A stretch of DNA of 64,000 nt from Hemerocallis citrina (lineage: Eukaryota; Streptophyta; Magnoliopsida; Asparagales; Asphodelaceae): positions 49,411,712 to 49,475,711 of the forward strand of contig CM030365.1 of assembly GCA_017893485.1 (NCBI GenBank), read 5' to 3'. The translations under genes and the position numbers were made by a program. The notes beneath the pieces were generated by a model. It was not told the origin of the DNA. It did no database searches and saw nothing but the letters and a program-made list of their open reading frames with translations. Shown in pieces: positions 21,331 through 32,697 of this stretch (positions within the stretch are counted from its first letter, which is position 1; the number at the start of each line of letters is the position of its first letter).

Positions 21331-22872
21331 TTATCCAGTTTGATTACAACTCAGAAGCATCTGATTGAGGAATTGGACCGAGCCGGTATTGAAGTTGTCT
21401 TGCAAGGATTGGGAGCATCTTTAGCTCAGTTGAGGCTTCAGCCTACTTTGAATGCAAGGATCATTGCAAGTCAGGAGGTTGATGCTGATATTTTGGAGAT
21501 GAAGGAGCAGGTTAGTGCTGGCAGGTTGCCCGGATTTCAAATCAAGGATGGAGTGCTATGGTTTGGAGAGAGGCTGTGTGTTCCGAATCAGGCGGACCTG
21601 AAAGAGAGTATTCTTCAGGAGGTGCATGCTACACTTTTGTCGGTACATCCTGGAAGTACTAAGATGTACAGAGACATCAAACCACATTTCTGGTGGTCAG
21701 GTTTGAAGCGGGATGTGGCTGAATTTGTGGCAAAGTGTGAGGTTTGTCAGCAAGTCAAAGCCAAAAATTAGAGACCCGGAGGTCTATTACAGCCGTTACC
21801 TATTCCGAAATGGAAGTGGGATAACATCAGTATGGATTTCATTACGGGATTGCCCAAGAGTCCTAAAAGCAATGATGTGATTTGGGTTATAGTCGATTGA
21901 CTAACCAAGTCTGCTCACTTTTTGGCGATGAAACTCACTGCTTCGATGGACAAGTTAGCTGAGTTGTATGTTGGCGAGATCGTCCAGCTTCATGGTGTTC
22001 CGTCAACTATTGTGTCTGATCGAGATGTGCGTTTTACTTTGCATTTCTGGAGGAGTCTTCAGACTGCTTTGGGTACCAAGACGGATTTCAGCACTGTTTT
22101 TCATCCGCAAACCAATGGGCAGACCGAGAGAGTCAACCGTATTCTTGAGGATATGCTTCGGTGTTGTGTACTAGACTTTGGAGGCAGTTGGGAAAGGCAT
22201 TTACCTTTGGTAGAGTTTGCCTACAACAACAGTTTTTAGGCTAGCATCGGGATGGCGCCGTATGAAGCTTTGTATGGCAGGAAGTGCAGAACACCTGTTT
22301 GTTGGTTTGAAGTTGGGGAGCGTCAGTTGTTTGGTCCTGAGCTTGTACAGCAAACCTCTGAGAAGATTGATCTGATCAGGAAAAGGTTGGTAAAAGCTCA
22401 GAGCAGGCAGAAAAGCTATGCAGACAACCGGAGAAGGGACCTTGAATTTGAGGTCGGTGACTTCGTCTTTCTGAAAGTATTGCCCAGTAAAGGTGTGATT
22501 CGATTTGGCAAAGGCGGGAAGTTAGCCCCGAGGTTTATAGGCCCGTACAAGATATTGAAAAGGATCGGAAAAACTGCTTACCGGCTTGAATTACCGGAAG
22601 AGTTATCTCAGGTGCACAATGTCTTTCATGTGTCTATGCTGAGAGGTTATATTCCAGATCCGAGTCATCATTTGCCTAAAGTGCCGGAAGGTTTGCAGTT
22701 GGATCTGAATTACATCGAGTCTCCTGTCGAGATTGTTGATCGCCGAGAGAAAGTCTTGAGGAATAAGACGATACCGATGGTCAAGGTAGTCTGGAGAAAC
22801 CATTTGGTTGAAGAGGCTACTTGGGAGTCTGAGAAGAGGATGTTGAAAGACTATCCTGAGCTTTTTGCTTGA
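21331..22872 (+). pseudogene. Element V integrase with C-terminal chromodomain
   Basis: Zinc-binding part [15 protein letters not shown] and CEVCQQVKA, catalytic core [21 protein letters not shown] and HPQTNGQTERVNR, GPY/F-like module RFIGPYKILKRIGKTAYRL, then a chromodomain PVEIVDRREKVLRNKTIPMV with KVVWRNHLVEEATWESEKRM at the very end. Chromodomains steer integration toward modified histones. Nonsense codons: TAG 21769 (AKN*RPGG), TGA 21898 (IVD*LTKS), TAG 22237 (NNSF*ASIG). All fit C-to-T at CAG or CGA. Translation would end at TGA 22870-22872. Confidence 0.93.
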
Positions 22873-22932
22873 TTTGTATTTTTGTATTTTTCTTGTGCTT
22901 GTTGTAAGTGTTTTGTTTCTCGCTCTTGACTG

Positions 22933-22952
22933 TAGTTCCGGGGACGGAACTA
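22933..22952 (+). other. GGGGAC-loop hairpin of element V
   Basis: TAGTTCC / GGAACTA, a perfect 7-bp stem closing GGGGAC, about 60 bases after the pol stop and six bases before the polypurine tract. The equivalent hairpin in element U (52190-52209) has TAGTTCT / AGAACTA: one C-G pair replaced by T-A, a compensatory change. Confidence 0.88.
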
Positions 22953-22957
22953 TTCTA

Positions 22958-22966
22958 AGGAGGGAG
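22958..22966 (+). other. Element V polypurine tract
   Basis: AGGAGGGAG directly before the 3' LTR start TGTTGTAATAACCC. Element U has the same TTCTAAGGAGGGAG before its LTR. Confidence 0.85.
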
Positions 22967-23021
22967 TGTTGTAATAACCCGATTTTCATTTATGAAAATT
23001 ATTTATTTTGCACGTAGTGTG

Positions 23022-23332
23022 CACGTGCAATATTTTGAGAATCATTTTCATTATGATGAGTATAGATATTTAAATATGTGCTCCTTAATTATTTTTTTAT
23101 ATAAAGCCCTTTTTCAAATAGACAAAAGCCTTTCTTTTTAAAAGCCCAAATCTAATTTATTGGTTATCTTTTTATAATTATTATTTTGGCCCATAAACTA
23201 AAGCCCATGAGCTATTTTATTTTAAATACAACTTGTAATGTAGAATACATTTTAAAGATTATTTTTATGTAAAATATAATATACAAATTTTTGGAGACCA
23301 AGTTGCATGCACGTGCATTGCACGTACACGTG
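23022..23332 (+). promoter_or_regulatory. G-box cluster in V LTR
   Basis: CACGTG occurs at 23022-23027, 23310-23315 and 23327-23332, the last two within a GCACGTGCATTGCACGTACACGTGC-like block. G-boxes bind plant bZIP and bHLH factors. They lie upstream of the TATA box at 23516, in the U3 promoter region. Element U has three as well. Confidence 0.6.
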
Positions 23333-23515
23333 CAAAGTGCACCTTTCATGCTAGGCCGATTTTGGAGTTTAGGAGGGAAAATCAAAATTTTGAGTGGAGT
23401 AATGGTGGTGGTGGTTACTTGATCATGGGTGGTTAATGTAACTCCTCCTTAAATCTTAGCCATTTTCTTCTAACTCCTAAGTTAATCCTAGCCCTCCATT
23501 TTCCTAAACTTCTAG

Positions 23516-23537
23516 TATAAATACCCCCCCCCCCCCT
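23516..23537 (+). promoter_or_regulatory. TATA box with adjoining C14 run, V LTR
   Basis: TATAAATA at 23516-23523 followed immediately by 14 C's at 23524-23537. The TATA box marks the probable start of transcription about 30 bases downstream. The C run could form a G-quadruplex on the other strand or simply be a replication-slippage tract. Confidence 0.65.
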
Positions 23538-24447
23538 AGCCTAGTTATTCTTGTGATTATTATTTCCTCCAAACCTATAGTCTAAAATACATTATTTAGT
23601 AGTATACAAGTGAGTTAAAAGATTGAGTTTGTGTGGGAAAATTGTGCTTGCATCAAAGAAGGGGAGGCCGGCTTTCATCAAGGGGAGTGCTCGGGTTTGG
23701 CTTTGTGGAGGCTTGTGTGCGTGCATCGAGGAGGAGGATCGTTCTTTTGCAAGGACATTTGTTTAGGAGGTTTTGCTAAGTGTAGTCTCTCCAATTAAGG
23801 TGGGTAAATTTTCTATATTTCTAATTAGGAATGCATGCTAGATTTGAATGGAAAGAATGATGCATGAAAAAGACTAATAAGAGTACACATTTAATTGGAA
23901 AAATGACCTATTGATTGATTGAAATGTTGATATGCAATTGTATGTGGTTCTATTATTAAAATTCAAGTTGTGTGCGAAATGATTATGGCTATGGATTGTG
24001 TAAAGAAAACTTCATTATTAACATTAAAAATTATATGCAAGAGTTAGTAGATTGGCAATATTACTTTATGTGCTTAAATGGACTTTTTGTGATAATGTTG
24101 TGATGGATGAATTAAGATATAGATTGTATGTTTGGGAAATGATTAAAAACAGAGGATTGATTGCTAATAAAAAGATTAGTGTTGTTAAATTTGATGAGAA
24201 ATGTTGAAAAAGAAAACGTCGTAGTGGTTACTTACAATTTAACCAAATTGTATGGTAGATGTATGTTTAATTATTGAAAAAATTATTTTTATTATACTGG
24301 AGTATAATTTAGGTTGAGAATAGCCAATCTGGAAATTTACAGTAAATTTTATAAAAGCAAAATAAAATGAGGGCTTGTTGAACATCGAAATATTTACTAA
24401 ACAGAGAGTATTAATTTAAATAGACTTCGGGTTGAACTATTGACAAC

Positions 24448-24700
24448 CTGAGCGCATAGCTCAAGTGGTTGGGATGTTTCTATTCCTACAGTAGGCTTCG
24501 GGTCTCAGGGGTCTGCGGTTCGAGTCCCGTGGGCAACATATATTTTGTTTGGTATTTTAAAAAAAAAAAAACAACTGCAGCCGAGAGCATTTAATGCTTT
24601 CAGCCTTCTTTATACCGCCTAGCACATTCGGCCCAGTGGTCTGTGCCTTCGGTTGGGTTCCCTGTGGTCGCTGGTTCGATCCTTGGTCTCGGATTGTGAT
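24448..24700 (+). mobile_element. tRNA-derived SINE-like sequence with two A/B-box pairs
   Basis: First unit: A-box TAGCTCAAGTGG (24457-24468), B-box GGTTCGAGTCC (24517-24527), then a short tail ending in a 12-A run (24559-24570) followed by ACAAC, which also precedes the unit at 24443-24447. Second unit: A-box-like CGGCCCAGTGG (24630-24640) and B-box GGTTCGATCC (24673-24682). Neither folds into an obvious complete tRNA. Internal RNA polymerase III promoter boxes plus an A tail suggest a SINE, perhaps dimeric. It lies in the part of the V LTR missing from the 5' copy, so insertion versus LTR-native origin cannot be judged. Confidence 0.55.
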
Positions 24701-26247
24701 TATGTTGTGGAAAAAAGTAATTTTTTGGGGGATTTTCAATGATTAAAAATTATGGAAAAATATGACTATTATCCTAAAAATATGTGGGATTTATGAAAAT
24801 TAATTTGGGATGAAATGGAGTATGTTTTGAGAATAAATGTATAATTTAGAATTATGGATTTACACTTGTATGTTATGAAAATTGCTCTTTGCAAAAGGAC
24901 TTGAGATAAAATGTTAGAAAAGAAGTGTAATAAAGATAGAAATTATATGTAGTGATGTGATGTGAATTATTCTCATTGGAGAATAATGTGAAAATTATGA
25001 AATGCGAATATTCATTTAGTGATGTGATTTTAATGTGAAAGTGATAATTGATGAAACATATAATGATTAATTGAATTCCATGTATGGCTATGGACTCATG
25101 AATAAATTAGAAATCATGCTATTGAAAAAGAAAATCTGTTATGATTATAAAGATGAATTTATGAGCTGGAAACGCTCAATTTTGGAAATTGTGAATTGGA
25201 ATTGAAACAAAAGAGTAGCTAAGTCTCCCCTAGCAATTGGAAAGGAATGAAATGAAATTTGAAATGAAATACCAAGGTTGGTCATGTTTGAATGAATGAA
25301 TAAGTCCGGTTTAGTGGAGAGGCTAACTCTAGAGCTTTGATTTTGTTCATGATTCTAATAAAAACTAAGGATTAGTACATAGTGGAGACGTGATGAAAGT
25401 GAGAGAAAAACACAAGTATAAGAACTAGAGTTTGCGGTGCGGGTGTGAGCCACAGAATGCATGCTTGATGAGTCAAGACATGGCGTGGGCACTACTCAGT
25501 AATGATCGGACTTTAGCCACGCTTGTGGGATGTTTGGTGACTGCAAGAGGATCGTGTGCCATGAAGGAGGCTGAATTGCCACAGAATGCATGCTTGATGA
25601 GTCAAGACATGGCGTGGGATTCCCCTCCAAGTTTTCTGTACACGAGCTTGTACTCATAGATCATCTAGGATACTCACCGTAGTTACAGTAGTAGATTAAG
25701 ACATGACGAGGGATTGAACCCTACAAAGATGAAGAACGATTAAGAGGCTTGCCCTTGGACCTATGTAGTATGGGATGCATAGAATCCGAACAAGTGTGCA
25801 TTAGTGTGATGTAACATAAATAACTGCATTAAGGACTAAGTGCACAATCACAACACGACATCAATAGGGTAGTCCCTTTAGTTTGATATGTGACAAGTTT
25901 GTGTTTGTTAAATATGGAAAATGAGTTATACTATTTCCGGCATAGAGAGGATGGCCGTGTATAATGTTCGTCGGTTGAATAAACTGACGTACCCACAGTT
26001 TTGTATGCAGGAAAAATGACATGATAAAGATTCAAGAGTAACAGATGCCTAAAGATTATTCAATGTTGTTGTACATTTATTTAAATGTTGTAAATTTACT
26101 TCCGCTGTGCAATGTAAAGTGTAAAGTTTCATCTAAACTCTGATGTAAAGTGAAAAGTTTTAAATTCCTTGTAAAATTGTACTAAATGAAGTGTAAAGAT
26201 CCTGTGGAATCTCGAATTCAGTGTATTTTGGAATTCGGGGCGTTACA

Positions 26248-28280
26248 AGTCTAACAGTCTCAGTCCAACAGTATCAGTCTAACAGTATCAGTTCTATGTT
26301 CTTACAGTCTTATGTGTATTACTAGTTAGGTAGCACTTCATGCATCCCGGTTTTTACTATATGGTTGCTACAACAAACAGTTTCGCTTTTAGATTTCATA
26401 GTGGACCATGATGGGCAGTGTACTCAGGTATCAGTAACAGTAGCAGTAACAGTAACAGTAACAGTAACAGTCAGAACCTAGTGGTTCTCTTCTACTCTAC
26501 ACCTTCCTATGGGAAGTAATGTAGACAGGGTCAGATAACAGTAACAGTATGGAACACTAGTTCCCTTCCAAGTATACGTTTCCCTATTTTCCACTACTAG
26601 ATCTTCCCTTAAGAAACCCCGGCTTGGTCATTTTTATTCTGGTCATCGAACATGCATGAATGTGTACTGAATAATGTCAAACTAACATGGTATAATCAGT
26701 TTTAGGTTCCGAGAAACAAATAAACATGCATAGGTAATATACAATCACATAAACGAGCAAAACAGTGCATGTTCATATTCAGGATAGCATGATAGTACAG
26801 TACTAAAATAGTGATTCTTGTCTCTATAGAAATGCAAATATGGATCCGTCAAAGGATCTGGAAAATAGACATCCACATGAATCCAAAGAATATAATTAAG
26901 TCATATAGTACTTCACAACATCATAACTCAAAATAGGTTCGAAAACAGAAAACATGTGCAGTCAGAAATAAGGAAAACAAATTCTCAATCAGAAAAACAG
27001 CATCAAAACTCAACAAATAAATCCACAAAAAATCTGGGGTATTCCCCTGCATGTCTAGAATCAAAATATAAAGTTTCATAATATTCAAGTAAGAATAGAT
27101 CAGTCATCAAAAATACGAAAGCATCGAAAAAACATAGTTTAGCGAATCTGGAAATTCCAACACTGTTGTACGAAAACTAAGATATCCCGAACCAGTGAAA
27201 CGAAATCCAATTCCGCCAAAGGGATATGAAAATAGATAAAATATAATAACTTTTTCATTTCACAAATATTTTTCATACAGTATAAGGAATCATAGTGAAA
27301 ATAGGATTCTTTACAAAATACAGCACATATAGATTTTAGAAACGAGCATGAAACATCACTTAAAACTTATCAATAAAATTCACCAAAATTTTGGGTAATC
27401 CCTAAATTAATAAAGAAACACTGACCAAAGTTTCAAAATCAAAATAATATGTATGGCATAGTTCTTGAAAATAGTTTGTTATCAAAATTACCCAAAAACA
27501 GAATCTGGAAAAGATCGACACCTCTGTACTAAAACAGCCATAACTCAGTCATACGAAATCAAAATCAAGCAAGGTCAGAGGGGTTTGAAAATAGATGAAA
27601 TTATCTAAAACTCATATTTTATACCGAAATCAAGATACTGACTGTAGCATAGACGAAAACAGCAAACAAAACAGAACAGCAAGAAAATACAGATTTCATC
27701 CTTAAGAACAAAAACACCATAGATTCAAGAATATTGGTCCAAACACTTACAAACTTGAAATAAAGCCTACCAAGCATCTAAACATCATGATTTAAGTTTA
27801 TTAACATGTCCATACCAAATATATCATACGGGTCTCAATCAAAACACAATTTCACACAAATTTTCACATACATGACTAGAAATCAAGAACGGGCAAATCC
27901 TAGGTTATTTCATGTCAAGATTTGTGTCATGAGTCTTCTACGGCCAAATTATCACAATAGAGACAAAACTCATCAAGGAAAACACAATCAAATGTTGTTT
28001 CTAGACCCAACTACACTATAGGTGAAGTTTGGTACTTGTATCAAACAAATAAATTGGAGTACAAGTTACTTGCCTTAATTTGGGGATGAAGAACGATGCA
28101 AACACGAAGATAAGCAAAACCCACGAACGAAACCCGCTAAATCGCAAATCCAAGCACCACGAACAAAATCTTCCCACGAATGAACTCCTAGAATCGCACG
28201 ACGATCAAAGTGGCTAGAGATCACTTTGAGAACACCACGAAGAGAAGTAGGGGGATTGATGATCACTCTTGATGATGTTT
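26248..28280 (-). repeat. T-family LTR fragment G, minus orientation
   Basis: Reverse complement of the T-family LTR seen whole at 41199-44760: shared blocks include CTAGGTAGCACTTCATGCATCCC, written here only in part, near 26330, and TACTTGCCTT at 28067-28076. The left side is cut by element V and the right side by LTR fragment F. It carries the copy-specific tandem motifs CAGTATCAGTCTAA (26258-26300) and CAGTAACAGTAA (26427-26475). Non-coding. Confidence 0.82.
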
Positions 28281-30460
28281 GTAACTCCTATTTCCCGTAT
28301 CTGTAATTTTTTCTACTGTATTTTTATTCCTGGTATTTTGTATTCAAATTGAGATCCTATATTTTGTTCCAGTTCGAATAAAATCTCTTCTTTTACTTCA
28401 ACTCAATTTTGGTGCCAATGTCTAATTCAATTGTATTATTCGTTCTGCTCTTTTGGTGTCGTTCTTCATGAAGAAATAGGCTGTTTCATCTCATCTATCT
28501 CTCTTCCCCCATTTTTTTAATGAATTTTGACTAAGTCTCCTATTGGATCCCCTCAAACCCGCTGCCCAAATACCCATTAACCCAAACCCTAACTATTTAA
28601 CCCTAAACACTTAACCCTAACCCTAACCCTAATCCCTATACTGTTTAAACCCAAACACCCAACCGCTATTCTCTTCTCCCTTCCGTCTTTTTCCCCTGCC
28701 TCGATCGAACCCATTTCCCTTCACCCTCTAGCCACTCCCGTCGTCGTCCCCTTTCCTCTCCGACCACCGACACCGCCGCCAGCGTCGCGAGCCCCGCCGC
28801 ATCGCGCCATAGTCTCGCCCTTCGCCTCCCTCTCCTTATCGTCAACACCCTCGCCTCCACTACCATCATCGACCATCGTCCCCAACTCCTTCGACCATCG
28901 AACCTATTTTGCCATTACTCGACCTCCACCATCCTCGCCACCTCGACGCCATTAACCATCGCCGAAACCCATCACCTCTCGTCCCCATCATCACCTCCAT
29001 CGCCTCTGATTGCCTCCACCATCCTCGCCTTCGACACCGTGAACCCAATCCCCCGCTCTCATCCTCTGTTCGAACCAAAAAAAAAGACAGAGTCGCTAGC
29101 TTCGCCCCGTCGCTGCGTCGCTCCTCGACGTCGCGCCGCCCCTCGATGTCGCGCCGCCAGTCGCTGCCGTCAACCTTCCCAGTCGTCGCGTCGCTAGTCG
29201 AAGCTTTCGCAGCCGCCTTGCCGCTCGCCGATAGTCACCACCGCCGAGATTCTCTCTCTGTTTCTGTATAGGAGGGAAGAAGAAGAAGAAGTGGGATTGA
29301 ATCCTGGCCGTCGGATTCGATCAAGATTGTGATCCGATCAGATCTGATCTTAAACACCAGATCAGATCTCAGTCGTCCATCCGATCGTGATCTTCAACTC
29401 AGATCAAGCAGATCTAGCCATCCGATCATCTTGATCTTGATCTTCCATCAAGATCCGCTCCGATCCGATCCATCCGATCTCGATCGGCAATCAATGCCCT
29501 CATCCAATCAAGGCAAGTATTCTCCTTGTACAATTTATTGACCTAGTACAAGCATTTGATTGAAAATACCGCAAATAGGTTGTAGTTGTGACTCCTTCTT
29601 GTCTTATCATTTGTCGATCTTGAATTATTCATCGTCGATTCCTTAATCTTAAGAGTCACAACACCTTCGTTGTTATAATTAAAAATTACTTGGACTTATT
29701 TTATCTTCTAGTCACATGAACATATGAAATTAAGAAACCCTATATTTGTAGATGTGTGTTGTATCTTGTATGTGATGATCTTGCACCCATTTGAGTTGAG
29801 AAATAAATGTTGCTTTCTGTTTTGATAACCATTATTCCGTATTTGTATCACACATTAATCTAGACACCTAACAACCAATTATCGTGCAACTTATACATGT
29901 AAGACATTCACACTTATTGCTGTCCTAAACTTTACTTACAGTTTTGACCCCTTTAAAATCAGAATCTGAACCTGAGCCCTGAACAGTAAATATAGCTCTA
30001 TATGTCTAGATATCAATAGCCTCCAGAATTTTTGAATTCCGAGTTACGGTCTAGGAGATACCGCAGTTTTACTGTAACTGTATCGGTAGTCGCAGATTCA
30101 TAAAACTGCTGCACTTCTTTAGTTTGCAAATTAATTTAACTAGGTTAACAGTAAGCAATTGACTTGAAATTTTACATGCTATTGCTGGACACCCTAGAGA
30201 ATATCCCCAAATTTTCTCAGAATTAATTAGGAATGTTTCAACCCTGTTTCACATGTAGAAACTCAAATTCCCAAATTCTAGCTGAACACAATAGCTGTAT
30301 AGTTTGCTATTTTGACACATGTTACCACAACTTTTATGTACCTTAATTATATGCGTTGGAACCGGACAAGAGTCTAGTTTCTAGATCTTCTAACGGATCC
30401 ACTTTTGCTATCTTGTAGCAACGGGGATCGCAGTTTTGGTACAGCAATGCCGTGTTGTCC
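28281..30460 (+). repeat. T-family LTR fragment F, plus orientation
   Basis: Starts TGTAACTCC, the T-family LTR start. It contains teloboxes and three CCCTAA units (28615-28632), a GC-rich segment (28660-29260) whose open frames I regard as chance, a GATC cluster, and AAGGCAAGTA at 29510-29519. It breaks off at 30460 inside a block shared with LTR A (near 43490), where rearranged pol begins. Confidence 0.82.
29311..29486 (+). repeat. GATC-dense tract in LTR F
   Basis: By eye 19 GATC tetramers fall in about 175 bases, many as overlapping ATCAGATC or CCGATCC units, against less than one expected. Matching tracts occur at 42297-42527 (LTR A) and 61003-61145 (LTR E), always just upstream of AAGGCAAGT in the LTR's own orientation. 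Confidence 0.85.
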
Positions 30461-31128
30461 AGGCTTGTAGTGAGGCTTTTGCTGAGTTGAAGAGCAGGTT
30501 GACGTCAGTGCCAGTGTTGACTATTCCAGATGGTTCAGGCGGATTTGTAGTTCATTATGATGCTTCGAGGTAAGGGTCTTGGAGGAGTTCTGATGCAGAA
30601 GGGCTGAGTCATTACTTATGCATCGAGGCAGTTGAGGCCGCATGAGAAGAACCATCCGACTCGTGACTTGGAATTAGCTGCAGTGATCTTTGCTTTGAAG
30701 CTGTGGAGACATTATTTACTTGGGGACCGAGTGGAGATCTTTACAGACCACAAAAGTCTCAAGTACGTCTTTACCCTAAAGGAGTTGAACATGAAGCAAA
30801 GGTGTTGGTTGGAACTTATGGCTGATTATGACATCAGTTTGCAATACCATCCTGGTAGAGTGAACTTGGTGCCAAATGCTTTGAGCAAGAGACCGGCATC
30901 TATGTTCCTGACTCAGCAGAGTGACTTGGTTGAGCAGATGCGAAAGTTAGAATTGGATGTGTTGTTACCGAGTTCTGATCAGAGTTGTTTGGTGCTCCAG
31001 CTTTAGTCATCTCTTGTTGATCAGATCAAAGAGGCACAGGCTGATGATTGCGGTTGCAGGGTTTTCGAGCTGAAGTTGAGTCTGGTTCCAGAACGAACAT
31101 GGTTATTCATGCTAATGGATCGCTTCGT
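30461..31128 (+). pseudogene. RNase H domain, copy 1 of a 668-bp duplication
   Basis: Encodes the gypsy RNase H ([41 protein letters not shown]). It is the same length as 32030-32697 and differs at about seven positions. Both copies share a TAA plus one-base shift (DASR*GS) near the RNase H start, so that lesion predates the duplication. After GGATCGCTTCGT the two copies diverge: this one runs into the RT linker. Confidence 0.9.
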
Positions 31129-32029
31129 AGTGCAGGATTTTCTAGATGTTTTTTCAGAGGAGTTGCCTGGCTTACCCCTTGATAGGGATGTAGAGTTCGG
31201 TATTGAATTTCAGCCAGGTACAGCGCCTATATCAAAGAATCCCTATAGGATGGCACCGGTTGAGTTATCAGTGCTTAAGGTGCAGATTCAAGAGTTGCTG
31301 GATTTGGGGTTCATCAGACCCAGTGTTTCTCCTTGGGGTGATCCAGTCCTTTTTCTCAACAAGAAGGATGGTAGTCATCGATTATGCGTGGATTGTCAGG
31401 AACTGAACAGTGTTACTGTGAAGACCGGTATCCGTTGCCCAGAATCGATGACTTATTTGATCAGTTGAGTGGAGCTGCTGTTTTCTCGAAGTTGGATCTT
31501 CGTTCTCGGTATCATCAGGTCAAGGTAAGGGCAACTGATATACAGAACACTGCATTCAGGACCAGATATGGGCACTATGAGTATCTTGTGATGCCGTTTG
31601 TGGTCACGAACGCACCTGCTATATTCATGAGTCTTATGAACAGGGTCGTTTCCCAGTTCTTGGATAGATTTATGGTGGTCTTCATTGATGACATTCTGGT
31701 GTATTCTCAAAATTGGGAAGATCATGTTGAGCATCTTAGGTTAGTTCTGCAGACTTTGAGAGAGAATTAGCTCTATGGAAAACTCAGCAAGTGTGAGTTT
31801 TGGCTCGACAGGTTCACTTTCTTGGGGCACATTATCTCAGGCGATGGTATGTCTGTGAATCCGGACAAGGTTGAGGCTATGAAGGATTGGCCAGATCCCA
31901 AGTTAGTTTTAGAGGTGCGGAGTTTCCTTGGTCTAGCTAGTTATTATCAGAAATTCGTCCAAGATTTTTCGAAGATAGTAGGGCCATTGACTAAGCTAGA
32001 TGGGAAGGATCAGAATTTCTGTTGGTCTG
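31129..32029 (+). pseudogene. Element C reverse transcriptase
   Basis: Begins in the linker [23 protein letters not shown], then [21 protein letters not shown] frameshift near 31420 follows VTVKT, and the palm continues [20 protein letters not shown] with the catalytic FIDDILVYS near 31682-31708. A TAG at 31768-31770 (REN*LYGK) fits CAG-to-TAG. The thumb continues FLGHIISGDGMSVNPDK. It leads directly into RNase H copy 2. Confidence 0.9.
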
Positions 32030-32697
32030 AGGCTTATAGTGAGGCTTTTGCTGAGTTGAAGAGCAGGTTGACGTCAGTGCCAGTGTTGACTATTCCAGAT
32101 GGTTCAGGCGGATTTGTAGTTCATTATGATGCTTCGAGGTAAGGGTCTTGGAGGAGTTCTGATGCAGAAGGGCTGAGTCATTACTTATGCATCGAGGCAG
32201 TTGAGGCCGCATGAGAAGAACCATCCGACTCGTGACTTGGAATTAGCTGCAGTGATCTTTGCTTTGAAGCTGTGGAGACATTATTTACTTGGGGACCGAG
32301 TGGAGATCTTTACAGACCACAAAAGTCTCAAGTACGTCTTTACCCTAAAGGAGTTGAACATGAAGCAAAGGTGTTGGTTGGAACTTATGGCTGATTATGA
32401 CATCAGTTTGCAATACCATCCTGGTAGAGTGAACTTGGTGCCAAATGCTTTGAGCAAGAGACCGGCATCTATGTTCCTGACTCAGCAGAGTGACTTGGTT
32501 GAGCAGATGCGGAAGTTAGAATTGGATGTGTTGTTACCGAGTTCTGATCGGAGTTGTTTGGTGCTCCAGCTTTAGTCGTCTCTTGTTGATCAGATCAAAG
32601 AGGCACAGGCTGATGATTGCGGTTGTAGGGTTTTCGAGCTGAAGTTGAGTCTGGTTCCAGAACGAACATGGTTATTCATGGTGATGGATCGCTTCGT
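32030..32697 (+). pseudogene. RNase H domain, copy 2 of the 668-bp duplication
   Basis: In the normal position after reverse transcriptase. It is the near-identical partner of 30461-31128 and carries the same TAA/frameshift. It ends in the linker LLPSSDRSCLVLQL and continues into integrase. Confidence 0.9.

Larger units (their letters stand above)
16312..26247 (+). mobile_element. Tekay-type chromovirus V (Ty3/gypsy), 5' LTR truncated
   Basis: Plus-strand order: truncated LTR, tRNA-Met PBS, coiled-coil frame, gag, protease, reverse transcriptase, RNase H, integrase, chromodomain, hairpin, polypurine tract, full 3' LTR of 3281 bases. The C-terminal chromodomain and long LTRs point to Tekay/Del. 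The comparable parts of the two LTRs differ at about 30 of 1464 positions. At least five stop codons and two frameshifts in the coding region make it non-autonomous. No target duplication can be tested because the left end is missing. Confidence 0.92.
22967..26247 (+). repeat. Element V 3' LTR (full length)
   Basis: 3281 bases, TGTTGTAATAACCC to GCGTTACA. It contains an ATTTTCAT/ATGAAAAT hairpin at 22982-22999, three G-boxes, a TATA box followed directly by 14 C's, a SINE-like unit with two sets of tRNA boxes, and the 41-bp direct repeat. Confidence 0.92.

Noticed and set aside
24448..24540. Functional tRNA gene
   Set aside because: A- and B-boxes are present but no cloverleaf with paired acceptor and anticodon stems is seen; an A-tail follows. 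SINE-like is the better reading.
28606..28634. Interstitial telomere
   Set aside because: Only three CCCTAA units, not the plant CCCTAAA type, in an LTR promoter where telobox-like motifs are common; likely promoter elements.
28909..29271. A 120-codon open frame in GC-rich DNA (LTR F), with similar ones at 41912-42259, 57067-57351, 61125-61584 and 49741-49947
   Set aside because: All lie in the GC-rich leader of T-family LTRs, differ in frame and sequence between copies, are Pro/Arg/His-rich and match no known domain. Stop codons are rare there because of base composition.
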